Origin: Desulfobacteraceae bacterium
GTDB taxonomy: Bacteria > Desulfobacterota > Desulfobacteria > Desulfobacterales > Desulfobacteraceae
Assembly (NCBI GenBank): GCA_024227235.1
Contig: JAAEKY010000895.1
Location: 1-37,270, forward strand
Length of the DNA: 37,270 nucleotides
Direction: 5' to 3'
The notes beneath the pieces were generated by a model, which worked only from the letters and a program-made list of their open reading frames with translations, was not told the origin of the DNA and ran no database searches. Positions 13,845 to 23,487 of the stretch are shown piece after piece (within the stretch, counting starts at the first letter, position 1; every line of letters begins with the position of its first letter). The position numbers and the translations under genes were made by a program.

Positions 13845-14738
13845 TCAAGATGACTTTCGTGCCAAAAGGATACCGGCCACAAGGATCAACGCCCCTCCCA
13901 GAAACTTGAGAGGGGTTAGTCCTTCATTGAAAAATACCCAAGCCAGGACAACAGTCACCACAGGCTCCAAGGTTGACAGCATGGATGAATGAACTGGGCC
14001 GATTCTTTTTAGACCTTCAAAAAATGTCACAATAGCGATCACTGTGGACACAACCACAATGCCGCCAATTGCCCCCCATCCAGACAACCCTGAAGGAAAA
14101 TGGGCGCCTCTGACTAAAATGGCTAAGGTATAAACTACACCTGCAGACATCATGATAATTGTGGATGATGTCATCACATCAGTTTTGGGCATAATTTTTG
14201 ATCCTGTGATAATATAAACAGAATAAATCATGGCTGCTGTAATCCCGAGAATGACCCCCAAGGGCTTGCCACCAAATTCAAGGCCAATGACGCACAGCGT
14301 TCCGGTCAACGCCAAAACCAAGGCAGTAATTTCAATGGCGAATATTCTTTGTCTAAGAAACAAAATAGATAATACGGTTACCAGTGCCGGATATAAATAA
14401 AAAATGATGGCCACAGTTCCGGAACTTGCATACAACAAAGCGGTAAAATATGAAAATGACTGCCCGGCATACCCCACTGCTCCCATGAGAATGAATGCCA
14501 GTAAAATTTTTCCTCGGGGGAACCTTGCTTTTCTTATAAAATGACACATAAGCATGATAATACTTGACAGTAAAAATCGCAAAAATAAGACTGTAATCGG
14601 TTCAGTCCCATATGAATAGGCATAGTTTGCAAATATGGGCATGGCTCCGAAGGCCGCCGCAGAAATCAAGATTAAAATAATTCCCACGCCCCGTTGTTTA
14701 GAAAATTTTGATGGGCTGGAAGCAGGTTTATTCATCAT
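13845..14738 (-). CDS. EamA-family (DMT) transporter
   Basis: About 297 residues with ten predicted helices: GVGIILILISAAAFGAMPIFANYAY, then ITVLFLRFLLSSIIMLM, ending LEPVVTVVLAWVFFNEGLTPLKFLGGALILVAGILL, the typical C-terminal EamA signature. The substrate is unknown. An ATG at 14738 is used with AAAGGA 12 bases upstream; a TTG at 14759 and an ATG one codon later are alternatives. It has ordinary AT-rich codon use, unlike the EamA gene downstream. No partner gene is adjacent. The upstream gap to 14875 and beyond shows no other gene. Confidence 0.88.
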   Translation of the reverse strand: MMNKPASSPSKFSKQRGVGIILILISAAAFGAMPIFANYAYSYGTEPITVLFLRFLLSSIIMLMCHFIRKARFPRGKILLAFILMGAVGYAGQSFSYFTALLYASSGTVAIIFYLYPALVTVLSILFLRQRIFAIEITALVLALTGTLCVIGLEFGGKPLGVILGITAAMIYSVYIITGSKIMPKTDVMTSSTIIMMSAGVVYTLAILVRGAHFPSGLSGWGAIGGIVVVSTVIAIVTFFEGLKRIGPVHSSMLSTLEPVVTVVLAWVFFNEGLTPLKFLGGALILVAGILLARKSS

Positions 14739-15028
14739 TTTGTTCGCAATCCTTTGCAAAGTAATTTTAAAAACATAGAGTCTAACGCAAATTATACTTT
14801 TTTGACATTTTTTTTATCAAGGTTCCGATTATACATTGGCCTGAAATGCAGTGAGAAATCAAAGTTTTAATACTTTTGATTGAGTTGAGTTTCTTTAATT
14901 TAGAGGCACTTAATCCAAGCCTATGTGCATTTAATGTGGGCCAGGGATTCTGGACAGAATCAATTAATTTGAGTCGGGACTTAGCGATGAGTGTAGCCCA
15001 TGGCGATTATGAAATCAGGCCGCGATAC

Positions 15029-16321
15029 TTAATCGTTTCCCACTTCAATTCCTCTTTGTTCATTGATTGTATTTAATATCAAAGCACCAATAACAAAAAA
15101 GGCTATCACCACAGAGACTCCAGCTCTTTGTGAATTAAAGATTTCTGTTAAGATTCCAAGCAATAGCGGGCCCATAAATGCTGTCATTTTTCCAGAAAAA
15201 GCAAAAAATCCGAAAAATTGATTTTCTTTTTCTTTGGGAACAAATCGGCCAAGCAAGGATCTGCTGGCTGATTGATTGGGCCCTGCAAATAGACCGATTA
15301 ACATTCCGGCAACCCAAAACAGCGTTTTATTTGGAGACAATACTGCTAGCATAGTGGCAAGAGCCAGGGCAATATTACTGATCTGAATCGTTTTTTTACC
15401 CCCAAATTTATCATCAAAATACCCCATAATGAGTGCACCAATTCCGGCAGCAACATTGATGACAATACCAAAGATCATGATTTCATTAAATGTGAACCCA
15501 AAGGTACCCGCCGCATAAATACCTCCAAAAGCAAATATAGTAACCAGGCCGTCATTGTAAAATAACCTGGCAATCAGCAAGACAGTTATTTCTTTAAATT
15601 TTTTAAGCTCTTTAAATGTATTAATAATATCTAAAATTCCTTCTTTGGCAATATGTTTAACTTTAGATTGTCTTTTGGAGGATCGTACATGAACAAATAA
15701 AAACAATGGAATGGAGAAGACAGCAAACCAGGCAGCTACCAAAAGGTTGGTTGCACGGATATTGGCGCCGGTTTCTTTTGAAAGCCCAAACCATGGGACT
15801 TCGGGACTGACAAAGCCGATCATGGCAATTACCATGGCCATCAGTCCACCAATATATCCTACGCCCCAGCCTATGCCGGAAATACGACCAATTTTTTCTT
15901 TTGGCGCAATATCGGGTAAATAAGCATTATAAAATACATTGGTTAATTCAAAGGCAATATTAGAAACAACAAACCAGACAAGGGCCATAAAAATTTGACC
16001 GGGCAGGACAAAATTGAGCATGACAGTGCCAATAATGGTTGTCACAGTCGAGATAAAAAGGAATTTTTTACGCAGATTTCCCTGATCAGCTAAGGCGCCT
16101 AATAATGGAGATAGCAATGCAACACAGATGGCAGTAATAGTAACCCCCCTTGACCATAACGCCGTCCCAGCGATTTCATCAGGAGCAATGGCTTTAACAA
16201 AATAAGTTCCGTAAATAAATGTTACCACCAATGTTGTATAAGCAGAGTTAGCAAAATCAAACATGACCCATCCGAATATTGTTTTTTTGTCTGATTTGGT
16301 ACTATTGGTATCCATGCTCAT
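15029..16321 (-). CDS. MFS transporter of the UMF1/Atg22-like family
   Basis: 430 residues with about 12 hydrophobic helices. The N-terminus GWVMFDFANSAYTTLVVTFIYGTYF is the signature of UMF1 (Atg22-like) major facilitators; GALADQGNLRKKFLF is the cytoplasmic loop between helices 2 and 3, and NVFYNAYLPDIAPKEKIGRISGIGWGVGY is also typical. Fungal Atg22 exports amino acids from vacuoles; bacterial members have no established substrate. The ATG at 16321 has GGAG five bases upstream. It starts 15 bases after the stop of the phospholipase-like gene, so the two are co-transcribed. Confidence 0.88.
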   Translation of the reverse strand: MSMDTNSTKSDKKTIFGWVMFDFANSAYTTLVVTFIYGTYFVKAIAPDEIAGTALWSRGVTITAICVALLSPLLGALADQGNLRKKFLFISTVTTIIGTVMLNFVLPGQIFMALVWFVVSNIAFELTNVFYNAYLPDIAPKEKIGRISGIGWGVGYIGGLMAMVIAMIGFVSPEVPWFGLSKETGANIRATNLLVAAWFAVFSIPLFLFVHVRSSKRQSKVKHIAKEGILDIINTFKELKKFKEITVLLIARLFYNDGLVTIFAFGGIYAAGTFGFTFNEIMIFGIVINVAAGIGALIMGYFDDKFGGKKTIQISNIALALATMLAVLSPNKTLFWVAGMLIGLFAGPNQSASRSLLGRFVPKEKENQFFGFFAFSGKMTAFMGPLLLGILTEIFNSQRAGVSVVIAFFVIGALILNTINEQRGIEVGND

Positions 16322-16336
16322 AACAGCTCCTTAAAA

Positions 16337-17314
16337 TTATGTCTTTACGTCATGATAGATTATGTTTTCTATATCCTTCTGTTCTGACCCGTAGAAAACA
16401 TCAAGCTTTTTGTGTGGAAGGTCAGGGCATATCTTAGGCAGATCAGGATGATTTAAAACCGTATTACTATCCTTACCAGAGATATAATTTTCCTCAAGTA
16501 TATTTAAAAGGGTAATCACCCGGTTTATCGTTTTTTGGACCAGATCATCCATACTGGCTGTATGAAAAGTTCCTTGACAGGGATCTTTATATTGAAAAGT
16601 TTTGTTAAAAAAATTGATACTTACAGGTTTGTCATAGGGATAACATAATGCTTCATCTTTGGGTCGTATGATAATTTTGTTCTTATTGAGAAATCGAATA
16701 ATTTTATAAACTGTGAAATTCATGAATAGATATTGAAACAATTGGTGAGACTTAATTGCATGATTTATATATTTTTTACTATTATTATTTTTAATGTCAA
16801 ACAGGTTTTTAAAAAGATAAATTAATCGTTTTTCAGAGATATTAAGGTTCTGAGAAATATGGGTAAGTGAAAATTTTTTTTTGGCATCGCCAAAAGACCA
16901 GAAGTAAAAATCCATTGCAGTTTCAAATATTCTGTGGCGAGTCGTTGCACCCGTATGGATCGAATCGAATCCTGAAAAATAATATACCAATGGATGGAAA
17001 ATGGTATCAGAGAGGATATGACAGCAAACACCAGCAGCAAAAGCCAGTGCATCTGAACTTTTTTCAGGAAAGTGTTTTAAAAGATTAAGAATTGGAACAA
17101 GGCTTGAAGAATCTGGAGCATGAAGTGGGGCTGCTAAAGATTGAATCTGTTTAGAATAAGGACCAATGATATAATAAAAGGGCGTATCCGGCGCAACAGC
17201 TCCATAGAGGAAAACAGTATAAAATTGATGGATAGGGGTATGGAATAAAGAGGTTGACGGCAGACTTTGAAATACTTTTTCAGCAATCTTCAAGTGGGCT
17301 ATCTCTTTTGGCAT
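16337..17314 (-). CDS. Zinc-dependent phospholipase C-like protein
   Basis: 325 residues. The first about 135 carry the metal-ligand pattern of the zinc-dependent phospholipase C / S1-P1 nuclease fold: an N-terminal HLKIAEKV, GAVAPDTPFY (Asp43), LHAPD (His65, Asp68), CCHILSDTIFHPLVYY (His99, Asp103, His107) and HRIFETAMDF (Glu131, Asp135). The protein lacks a signal peptide, so it is probably intracellular, unlike secreted toxins of this fold. The C-terminal half has no recognisable domain. The substrate is unknown. It is the first gene of a two-gene unit with the UMF1-type transporter. No ribosome site is seen before the ATG. Confidence 0.78.
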   Translation of the reverse strand: MPKEIAHLKIAEKVFQSLPSTSLFHTPIHQFYTVFLYGAVAPDTPFYYIIGPYSKQIQSLAAPLHAPDSSSLVPILNLLKHFPEKSSDALAFAAGVCCHILSDTIFHPLVYYFSGFDSIHTGATTRHRIFETAMDFYFWSFGDAKKKFSLTHISQNLNISEKRLIYLFKNLFDIKNNNSKKYINHAIKSHQLFQYLFMNFTVYKIIRFLNKNKIIIRPKDEALCYPYDKPVSINFFNKTFQYKDPCQGTFHTASMDDLVQKTINRVITLLNILEENYISGKDSNTVLNHPDLPKICPDLPHKKLDVFYGSEQKDIENIIYHDVKT

Positions 17315-17401
17315 CGTTTAGTTGGCCTTTCTTTTAATCGGTTCTTCCCCTCTTCATAATTAATGCGATAAGTATGATACCCTTACTATTTAGTATTTGA
17401 A

Positions 17402-17573
17402 CGAAAACTCACCCATCTGCTGCGTTGCTGCGAAATTCTGAAATCCTCATGTACAATGGTACACTCCGGTTTCAAGATGTATGCATGCGCATCTCTTCGA
17501 GCCCTTGCGCCTTACATATGGATAACTTTGTGAGCTTTGCTCCTCTATGAGCCGCCCAAATACGGAGTTTTCG
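17402..17573. repeat. MITE/REP-like element with 9-bp terminal inverted repeats
   Basis: CGAAAACTC (17402-17410) and GAGTTTTCG (17565-17573) face each other about 170 bp apart. Between them the sequence is richer in G+C than its surroundings. It contains an imperfect central hairpin (GAAATCCTCATGTAC with GGTACACTCCGGTTTC) and a start that reads CATCTGCTGCGTTGCTGCG. I recall similar intergenic elements repeated many times in deltaproteobacterial genomes. No coding capacity. It lies just downstream of the aconitase gene. Confidence 0.5.
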
Positions 17574-17584
17574 GTCAGCACTAT

Positions 17585-20236
17585 TTAAGCCTTGATCATT
17601 TGCCTGAGCACATAGTGAAGAATCCCCCCATTTTTAATGTAATCAATTTCAATGTCAGTGTTGAGCTTAACAATGACCTGAAATTCAATTTCTTTGCCGT
17701 CTTTAGACGCTTTAATCGTTAAATTGCTATTGGGTTTTATTTGGTTTAAATTGGTAATTTCAAAGGTTTCATCGCCTTTAAGGCCAAATGTATCAAAGGA
17801 TTCGCCCTCTTTGAAAATTAATGGGAGAACGCCCATGCCCACAAGGTTGGATCTATGGATTCTCTCAAATGATGTGGTAATCACAGCTTTTATTCCTAAA
17901 AGGCTGGTACCTTTTGCGGCCCAATCCCTTGATGAACCGGTTCCATATTCCTTACCGCCGAAAACAAGCAGATCTGTTTTTTTATTTTGATATTTTTGGG
18001 ATGCATCAAAAATGTAATTTTGTTCTTTTTCAGGAAATTTCATGGTTAAACCGCCAATGTCTGAAACGAGTTCGTTTTTTATCCTGATATTGGCAAAGGT
18101 TCCTCTCATCATTACTTCATGATTTCCCCGGCGAGATCCATAGGAATTAAATTCCCAAGGTTTTACGCCATTTTCAACCAGATATTTTCCTGCTGGGTAG
18201 TCCACAGGAATGGCACCGGCAGGAGAAATATGGTCTGTTGTAACCGAATCTCCTAACACCAGAAGGGCTTTGGCATCTTTAATGTCTTCAGTATCAGATA
18301 TGTCCAAGGAAAAATCTGTGAAAAAAGGAGGCTTTCTAATGTATGTAGAGGTTTGATCAAACTCAAAGGTCGTGCTTTCACTGACCTCAAGTTCCTGCCA
18401 GAGTTTATCTCCCTTAAAAATGTTGGCATACTGGTCTTTGAAAAACTGTTCTTTGACATAAGTGGCTACAAAATGATTAATTTCATCGGCTTCCGGCCAG
18501 ATATCACGCATAAATATGGGACTGCCATTTTCAGATAAGCCAAGCGGTTCTGTATCAAAATCGATATCAATTCGCCCTGCAATGGCATAAATCACAACAA
18601 GAATTGGCGACATCAAAAAGTTGCCTTTTATTTCCTGATGTATTCTGGCTTCAAAATTTCTATTACCGGATAGAACAGACATGACATCCATCTCATTTGT
18701 CTTGATAGATTCTTCAATAAATGGATCAAGAGGGCCGCTGTTTCCAATACAGGTCATGCATCCAAATCCTGTATTGTTAAACCCAAGCGTTTGAAAATGG
18801 TCCAATAAACCAGAATCTTTAAGATAATCTAAGACGACTCTTGAACCGGGAGACAAAGAGGTTTTAACATACCAGGGAATGGATAGCCCTTTTTCTACAG
18901 CCTTTTTTGCCGCAAGGCCTGCGCCAATCATAGTATAGGGATTGGATGTGTTGGTACAAGACGTAATCGCAGCAATGACAATGCTTCCATTCGCCAGGGC
19001 TTGGGGGGTGTTATCTGGATTTATTTGAAGTGTTTTCCTGCACTCAAGGTCAAATATTTTAGAGGTTTTTCCTTTAACATTTGGAAGAGTAATTCGCTCC
19101 TGAGGTTTTGTAGGACCGGCAATTGAAGGTTCGATCAAAGACAGATCCACATCTATTTTTTTAGAAAATTGAATATCATTATCATGGGTATTAAAAAATC
19201 CACACGCTTTACAATACGCTTCAACAAGAGCAGCAGTTTCAGCTCGATTCGTTTTTGTCAGATACTCAAGTGTGCATTCATCAACTGGAAAGAAACCGGC
19301 TGTAGCACCATATTCCGGGGACATATTGGAAATGGTTGCTCTATCAGTCAATGTCAGGTTTTTTAATCCTTCCCCGGTATATTCTACAATTTTTTCAACT
19401 ACATTTTCTTTTCGAAGAATATGGGTCACATAAAGCGCAATATCTGTTGAAGTTATATGTTTTTGAGGCTTACCCATTAAATTAACACCAACGATTTGGG
19501 GTAAGTTCATATAGTAAGGCTGTCCCAACATAACAGCTTCTGCTTCAATACCGCCAACTCCCCAACCCAAAACGCCCAAAGCATTGATCATTGTGGTATG
19601 GGAATCTGTCCCCACAAGGGTGTCAGGAAAAGCCACAAGTCCTTCATCCGTCTGTTTTTGAGTAACAACGGTTGCAAGGTATTCAAGATTAATCTGATGG
19701 CAAATTCCAGATTCAGGTGGAACAACCCTGAAATTGTCAAAACTTTTTTGGGCCCATTTTAATAATTGGTACCGTTCTTTGTTTCGTTCATATTCTTTTT
19801 GGGCGTTTAAAAAGAATGAATTTTTTTCTTTAAAGTGATCGACCTGGATGGAGTGGTCAATGACCAGATCTACTGGAACCAGAGGATTTATTTTTTTGGG
19901 ATCAAGTCCAGCTTCTTTAACGGCATCTCGCATCGCTGCAAAATCAACCACAGCAGGAACGCCGGTGAAATCTTGCATGAGAACTCGAGCCGGGAAAAAT
20001 GCGATCAATTCAGAGTTTTGAGTAGGGGTTTCATAAAATTTTGTGGCAGTAACAATATCAGACCATTGGATGGCTTTGGAATCCAAATTCCTTGAAAGAT
20101 TTTCTATAAGGACTCTTGCTGAAAATGGCAGATGGTTTATCTTTGTTAGCCCGAGTTTTTCAAGGAGATTTATATTATGAACAATAAACTCTTGGTGGTT
20201 CAATATAAGTTTTTGTTTTATACTCTTATCAGTCAT
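17585..20236 (-). CDS. acnA: Aconitate hydratase A (AcnA/IRP type)
   Basis: 883 residues, the usual AcnA length. It interconverts citrate and isocitrate with a [4Fe-4S] cluster. Cluster cysteines are Cys427 (SCTNTSN), Cys493 and Cys496 (GFGCMTCIGNSGP). Other signatures are LMQDFTGVPAVVDFAAMRD (86-104), DHSIQVD near 127, GTDSHTTMINALG (209-221), SPGSRVV, and the C-terminal swivel domain with GDSVTTDHISPAG, YGSRRGNHEVMMRGTFANIR and GKEYGTGSSRDWAAKGT. AcnA-type enzymes can also bind RNA when the cluster is lost. AGGAG lies seven bases before the ATG. It is a single-gene unit facing a long upstream region. Confidence 0.96.
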   Translation of the reverse strand: MTDKSIKQKLILNHQEFIVHNINLLEKLGLTKINHLPFSARVLIENLSRNLDSKAIQWSDIVTATKFYETPTQNSELIAFFPARVLMQDFTGVPAVVDFAAMRDAVKEAGLDPKKINPLVPVDLVIDHSIQVDHFKEKNSFFLNAQKEYERNKERYQLLKWAQKSFDNFRVVPPESGICHQINLEYLATVVTQKQTDEGLVAFPDTLVGTDSHTTMINALGVLGWGVGGIEAEAVMLGQPYYMNLPQIVGVNLMGKPQKHITSTDIALYVTHILRKENVVEKIVEYTGEGLKNLTLTDRATISNMSPEYGATAGFFPVDECTLEYLTKTNRAETAALVEAYCKACGFFNTHDNDIQFSKKIDVDLSLIEPSIAGPTKPQERITLPNVKGKTSKIFDLECRKTLQINPDNTPQALANGSIVIAAITSCTNTSNPYTMIGAGLAAKKAVEKGLSIPWYVKTSLSPGSRVVLDYLKDSGLLDHFQTLGFNNTGFGCMTCIGNSGPLDPFIEESIKTNEMDVMSVLSGNRNFEARIHQEIKGNFLMSPILVVIYAIAGRIDIDFDTEPLGLSENGSPIFMRDIWPEADEINHFVATYVKEQFFKDQYANIFKGDKLWQELEVSESTTFEFDQTSTYIRKPPFFTDFSLDISDTEDIKDAKALLVLGDSVTTDHISPAGAIPVDYPAGKYLVENGVKPWEFNSYGSRRGNHEVMMRGTFANIRIKNELVSDIGGLTMKFPEKEQNYIFDASQKYQNKKTDLLVFGGKEYGTGSSRDWAAKGTSLLGIKAVITTSFERIHRSNLVGMGVLPLIFKEGESFDTFGLKGDETFEITNLNQIKPNSNLTIKASKDGKEIEFQVIVKLNTDIEIDYIKNGGILHYVLRQMIKA

Positions 20237-20686
20237 CTCTTTGCTCCTAAAGCTTTTTATTTTGTAATTACTGAAATTTTAAAAACAATAGAGTATTATT
20301 AAACTCAACTTAGATCAAGCCACAATCAATATTAATCAAAAAATTGAATCAAGCCATGGATAATAATCCTGTTATTTTCCAGATATATTTTGGAAAGTTC
20401 ACTATATTTTAACAAAACGATTAAAGGTATAATCATTGCCATTAAATTCTTTTTAATAGATACTGTCAATATATCAGGGCAATTAGAAAATCTTTCTGGC
20501 CATGGTTATAACATAATAGAAAGAACAGGAGAACTGGTCCGAGCCAATAAGCTTTAAAGCAGAAATGGATCAGTATCTTGCGACACTGATCCATCCTGAA
20601 AAAATCGTTAAGGCTTCAACAAAAGTACTTTGGCACACGTAAACCGCCAATTTATTTTTAAGTGAACCCTTAAACTCAAATAAAGA
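20237..20686. other. Gene-free stretch between the acyl-CoA ligase and aconitase genes
   Basis: 450 AT-rich bases. It includes the aconitase leader with its ribosome site and, at 20565-20594, a perfect 10-bp stem (ATGGATCAGT / ACTGATCCAT, 10-base loop) about 95 bases past the acyl-CoA ligase stop. No T-run follows it on either strand, so terminator function is uncertain. A small stem TTTCCA/TGGAAA lies at 20376-20396. I see no gene or RNA I can name. Confidence 0.5.
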
Positions 20687-22375
20687 TTATTTATTTTCTT
20701 CTTGGGCCCTTAAATCTTTCCTTAAAATTTTACCCACATTGGATTTGGGTAATTCATCTCTGAATTCAACGGCTATCGGCAACTTATATTTGGCCAGTTT
20801 TGTATCACAATATTCAATGACCTCACGCTCGGTCATTTCTTCACCTTCCTTAAGGGTAACAAAGGCCTTTACAGCTTCCCCGCGTTTTTCATGGGGGATA
20901 CCAATACAGCAGCCTTCAAGAATTTTTGGGTGCTCAAACAAGACTTCGTCAATATCCCTTGGGTAAACATTGTATCCGCCAGAGATAATCATGTCTTTTA
21001 TACGATCTACAATATAAAAGTATCCATCTTCATCCATTTTGGCGACATCACCTGTTAACAGAAATCCATCATCTGTTAAGGTCTTTTTTGTTTCATCAGG
21101 TTTATTAAGATACCCTTTCATGACCTGTGGGCCACGAATCAGAAGCTCTCCTGCTTCACCCACCGGCATTTCTTTTGAATAATCTTCCAAATCTACTATT
21201 TTGCATTCAGTTTCCGGAATGGGGATACCGATACTGCCTTGTTTTCGTGTTCCGTTAAATGGGTTGATATGGGTGACTGGAGTAGATTCTGTCAAACCAA
21301 ATCCTTCAACGATAATGGAACCGGTTTTTTCCTGAAATTTATTAATCACATCCAAGGGTAGGGGGGCACTGCCTGAAAAACAGCCTTTGATACTGGTTAA
21401 ATCGGTGTGAGCCAAGTTCGGATGATCGAGTATGCCGATATACATAGTGGGCACTAATGGTGCAAAGGTCACCTTAAACTTGCTAATTGATTCAAGTAAT
21501 GGTTCCGGTTGAGGTTTTGGGACCAGTACATTGGCCCATCCCATCCTGATGGCTAAATTCATTGAAACCGACATTCCAAAAACATGAAAGATCGGCAAAG
21601 CCCCCAACATAACTTCAACACCTTTTTCAAAGGCTGGAAACCAGGCTTCGATTTGCTGGATTTGATGACTGATATTTTTATGAGTCAGCATGACGCCTTT
21701 TGAGACACCGGTTGTCCCGCCGGTATACTGGTACATGGCAGTATCATCAATCTTCACATCCTCCTGGGTATAGTCAGGCTGATTTTGTGCGATAACATCT
21801 TTGAATTTAAAAAGATTTTTTGCTGGTAACACATCTGCGGCCAGTCCTTTCTTTTTTGCAACCAGAGGGAATAAAAGACGTTTAACAAAAGGAAGATAAT
21901 CCCCGATAGAACAATAAACAATGGTTTTAATCGCAGTTTTTTCGCGAAGTTTGACCATCCGGTTGGCAAGAAGATCTAATGTGATCAAAAAAGTGGAATT
22001 GGAATCTGTAAATTGGTGTTCTAATTCTCTGTCAGAATAAAGAGGGTTATTAAGAACAACAATACCCCCAATTTTGAGTGTCGCATAATAGGCGACAACA
22101 CAGGGAATAACATTGGGTAGAAGTATGGCAACACTATCTCCTTTTTTAATCCCAAAACCCTTTAGTGCGGCTGCAAATTTTGCCACCATTTCACTCAGCT
22201 CTTTAAATGAAAGTGTAAACCCCTGGAAAATCAAGGCGGGATTATTTGGAAATTTTTTAGTCGATTCTTCAAGGTATTCAGGTATCAGAGTGTCTTTGAA
22301 GTCAATAGCGGCTTTTACAGTTGGTTCATAGGAGTTGAGCCATAATTTTTTATCATACTCACTTTGGTTAGACAC
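20687..22375 (-). CDS. fadD: Long-chain fatty acid-CoA ligase (AMP-binding)
   Basis: 562 residues. It activates fatty acids to acyl-CoA through an acyl-adenylate. Motifs are the P-loop YTGGTTGVSKG (217-227), GFGLTEST (358-365), the hinge/Asp motif LTGDVAK (Asp443), DRIKDMIISGGYNVYP (457-472) and the catalytic Lys549 in KSNVGKILRK. The architecture is that of FadD-type ligases, though medium-chain or aromatic substrates cannot be excluded. The start is GTG, with AAGGAG six bases upstream. It is a single-gene unit. With aconitase and malic enzyme it fits complete oxidation of fatty acids. Confidence 0.92.
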   Translation of the reverse strand: MSNQSEYDKKLWLNSYEPTVKAAIDFKDTLIPEYLEESTKKFPNNPALIFQGFTLSFKELSEMVAKFAAALKGFGIKKGDSVAILLPNVIPCVVAYYATLKIGGIVVLNNPLYSDRELEHQFTDSNSTFLITLDLLANRMVKLREKTAIKTIVYCSIGDYLPFVKRLLFPLVAKKKGLAADVLPAKNLFKFKDVIAQNQPDYTQEDVKIDDTAMYQYTGGTTGVSKGVMLTHKNISHQIQQIEAWFPAFEKGVEVMLGALPIFHVFGMSVSMNLAIRMGWANVLVPKPQPEPLLESISKFKVTFAPLVPTMYIGILDHPNLAHTDLTSIKGCFSGSAPLPLDVINKFQEKTGSIIVEGFGLTESTPVTHINPFNGTRKQGSIGIPIPETECKIVDLEDYSKEMPVGEAGELLIRGPQVMKGYLNKPDETKKTLTDDGFLLTGDVAKMDEDGYFYIVDRIKDMIISGGYNVYPRDIDEVLFEHPKILEGCCIGIPHEKRGEAVKAFVTLKEGEEMTEREVIEYCDTKLAKYKLPIAVEFRDELPKSNVGKILRKDLRAQEENK

Positions 22376-22622
22376 GTTTATCTCCTTATTTAGTTTTATG
22401 TGTTAAAATAAATATTTCATTTGGTTGATAGAAAAAAATGATGCATTGTGTCAAGAAAAAAATGAACATTGTTTACAAACTCGAATAAAATTTTCTATAA
22501 TGAATACAGAAATTGAGTTTTTCATGACCATTTATTTTTAACGCTTATGATTTTTTAAGATAGGTTGCAAACCATGAAAGTCATTAAAAAATCGGAAACA
22601 CGGGTTTTGGGTCAGGTACTGA

Positions 22623-23345
22623 TTAACCTAAAAGAGATCCAGAACTTCGTTTTTTTGAGGACACACTTCGTCCGATAATCCATCCAAGTAACAATACAGC
22701 CACGCCAAATCCAGACCATTTGATCATACCGGTTTTAAAAAGATTTTTATTTTTATTCTTTGATTCCTTAAGATCTTTGGATAGTTTTTTATTATCTTCA
22801 TGAAGTGCTTTGTTTTCTTTAACGATTGTTTGAATATTTTTTGATTGTTCAATCAGGGTATCGTATTTTTTTTTGTTAATAGAAAGAGTGGCGCTTATTT
22901 TTTCTTTTTCAGTCAAGGCGGCCTTTAAAGATGCCTCAAGCGAATTGATTTTTTTTGAATTTTTATTTTTCTCAGATAAGTTTTTTTCTTTGATTGACTG
23001 CTTACTTGCCTCAACCTTTGAAATTTTACTTTCAAGATTTTTATTTTTCTGTTTTAGTTGCTCAATGATATAGGTCTTTGGTAACTCAAAAGAAATGAAC
23101 TTTTTGTCTACCCAACCGACCGCCTTGGATTTAAGTAATACTTTATAAAATCCATTTCTTTCTTCCATTATTATCACAGGTGTATTACTTTGTAATGTTT
23201 TTATCACATCATAATTGCTGCCAGGACCTTGTCTAAATGTAAGCAGCAGCATATCAGAAACATATCCGGTTCTCGCAGAAGAAATCTGTGGGAATGAGCA
23301 TATTACCATAATAAATATAATCAAAGGAAAAAGTAATTTTCTCAT
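22623..23345 (-). CDS. SH3-domain, coiled-coil membrane protein (TIGR04211-like)
   Basis: 240 residues. A signal peptide (MRKLLFPLIIFIMVICSFPQISSA) is followed by a bacterial SH3 domain at about 28-86 (GYVSDMLLLTFRQGPGSNYDVIKTL … VGWVDKKFIS), a lysine-rich coiled coil at about 92-205, and a C-terminal transmembrane helix with a basic tail. This order is that of the TIGR04211/YgiM-like family, likely periplasmic and anchored in the inner membrane. The ATG at 23345 follows GGAGG by 10 bases; a longer frame from 23390 would bury the signal peptide. It is divergent from the cyclase-like gene. Function unknown. Confidence 0.85.
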   Translation of the reverse strand: MRKLLFPLIIFIMVICSFPQISSARTGYVSDMLLLTFRQGPGSNYDVIKTLQSNTPVIIMEERNGFYKVLLKSKAVGWVDKKFISFELPKTYIIEQLKQKNKNLESKISKVEASKQSIKEKNLSEKNKNSKKINSLEASLKAALTEKEKISATLSINKKKYDTLIEQSKNIQTIVKENKALHEDNKKLSKDLKESKNKNKNLFKTGMIKWSGFGVAVLLLGWIIGRSVSSKKRSSGSLLG

Positions 23346-23487
23346 GTTTTCTGTTCCTCCATAAGTTTTTTTTGTTTCAATAGCAGTCATTGCATCATTT
23401 TACAATAAAAAACTCTTGCCAAGATGTGTATAAGAAGAGTATCAATCAATACGATAGACTAAATTATAAAGATCGGTATAAAAATAG

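Noticed and set aside
22574..22678. Forward 34-codon frame MKVIKKSETRVLGQ... next to the SH3 gene
   Set aside because: It overlaps the end of the SH3 gene on the other strand, has no ribosome site and no similarity I recognise.
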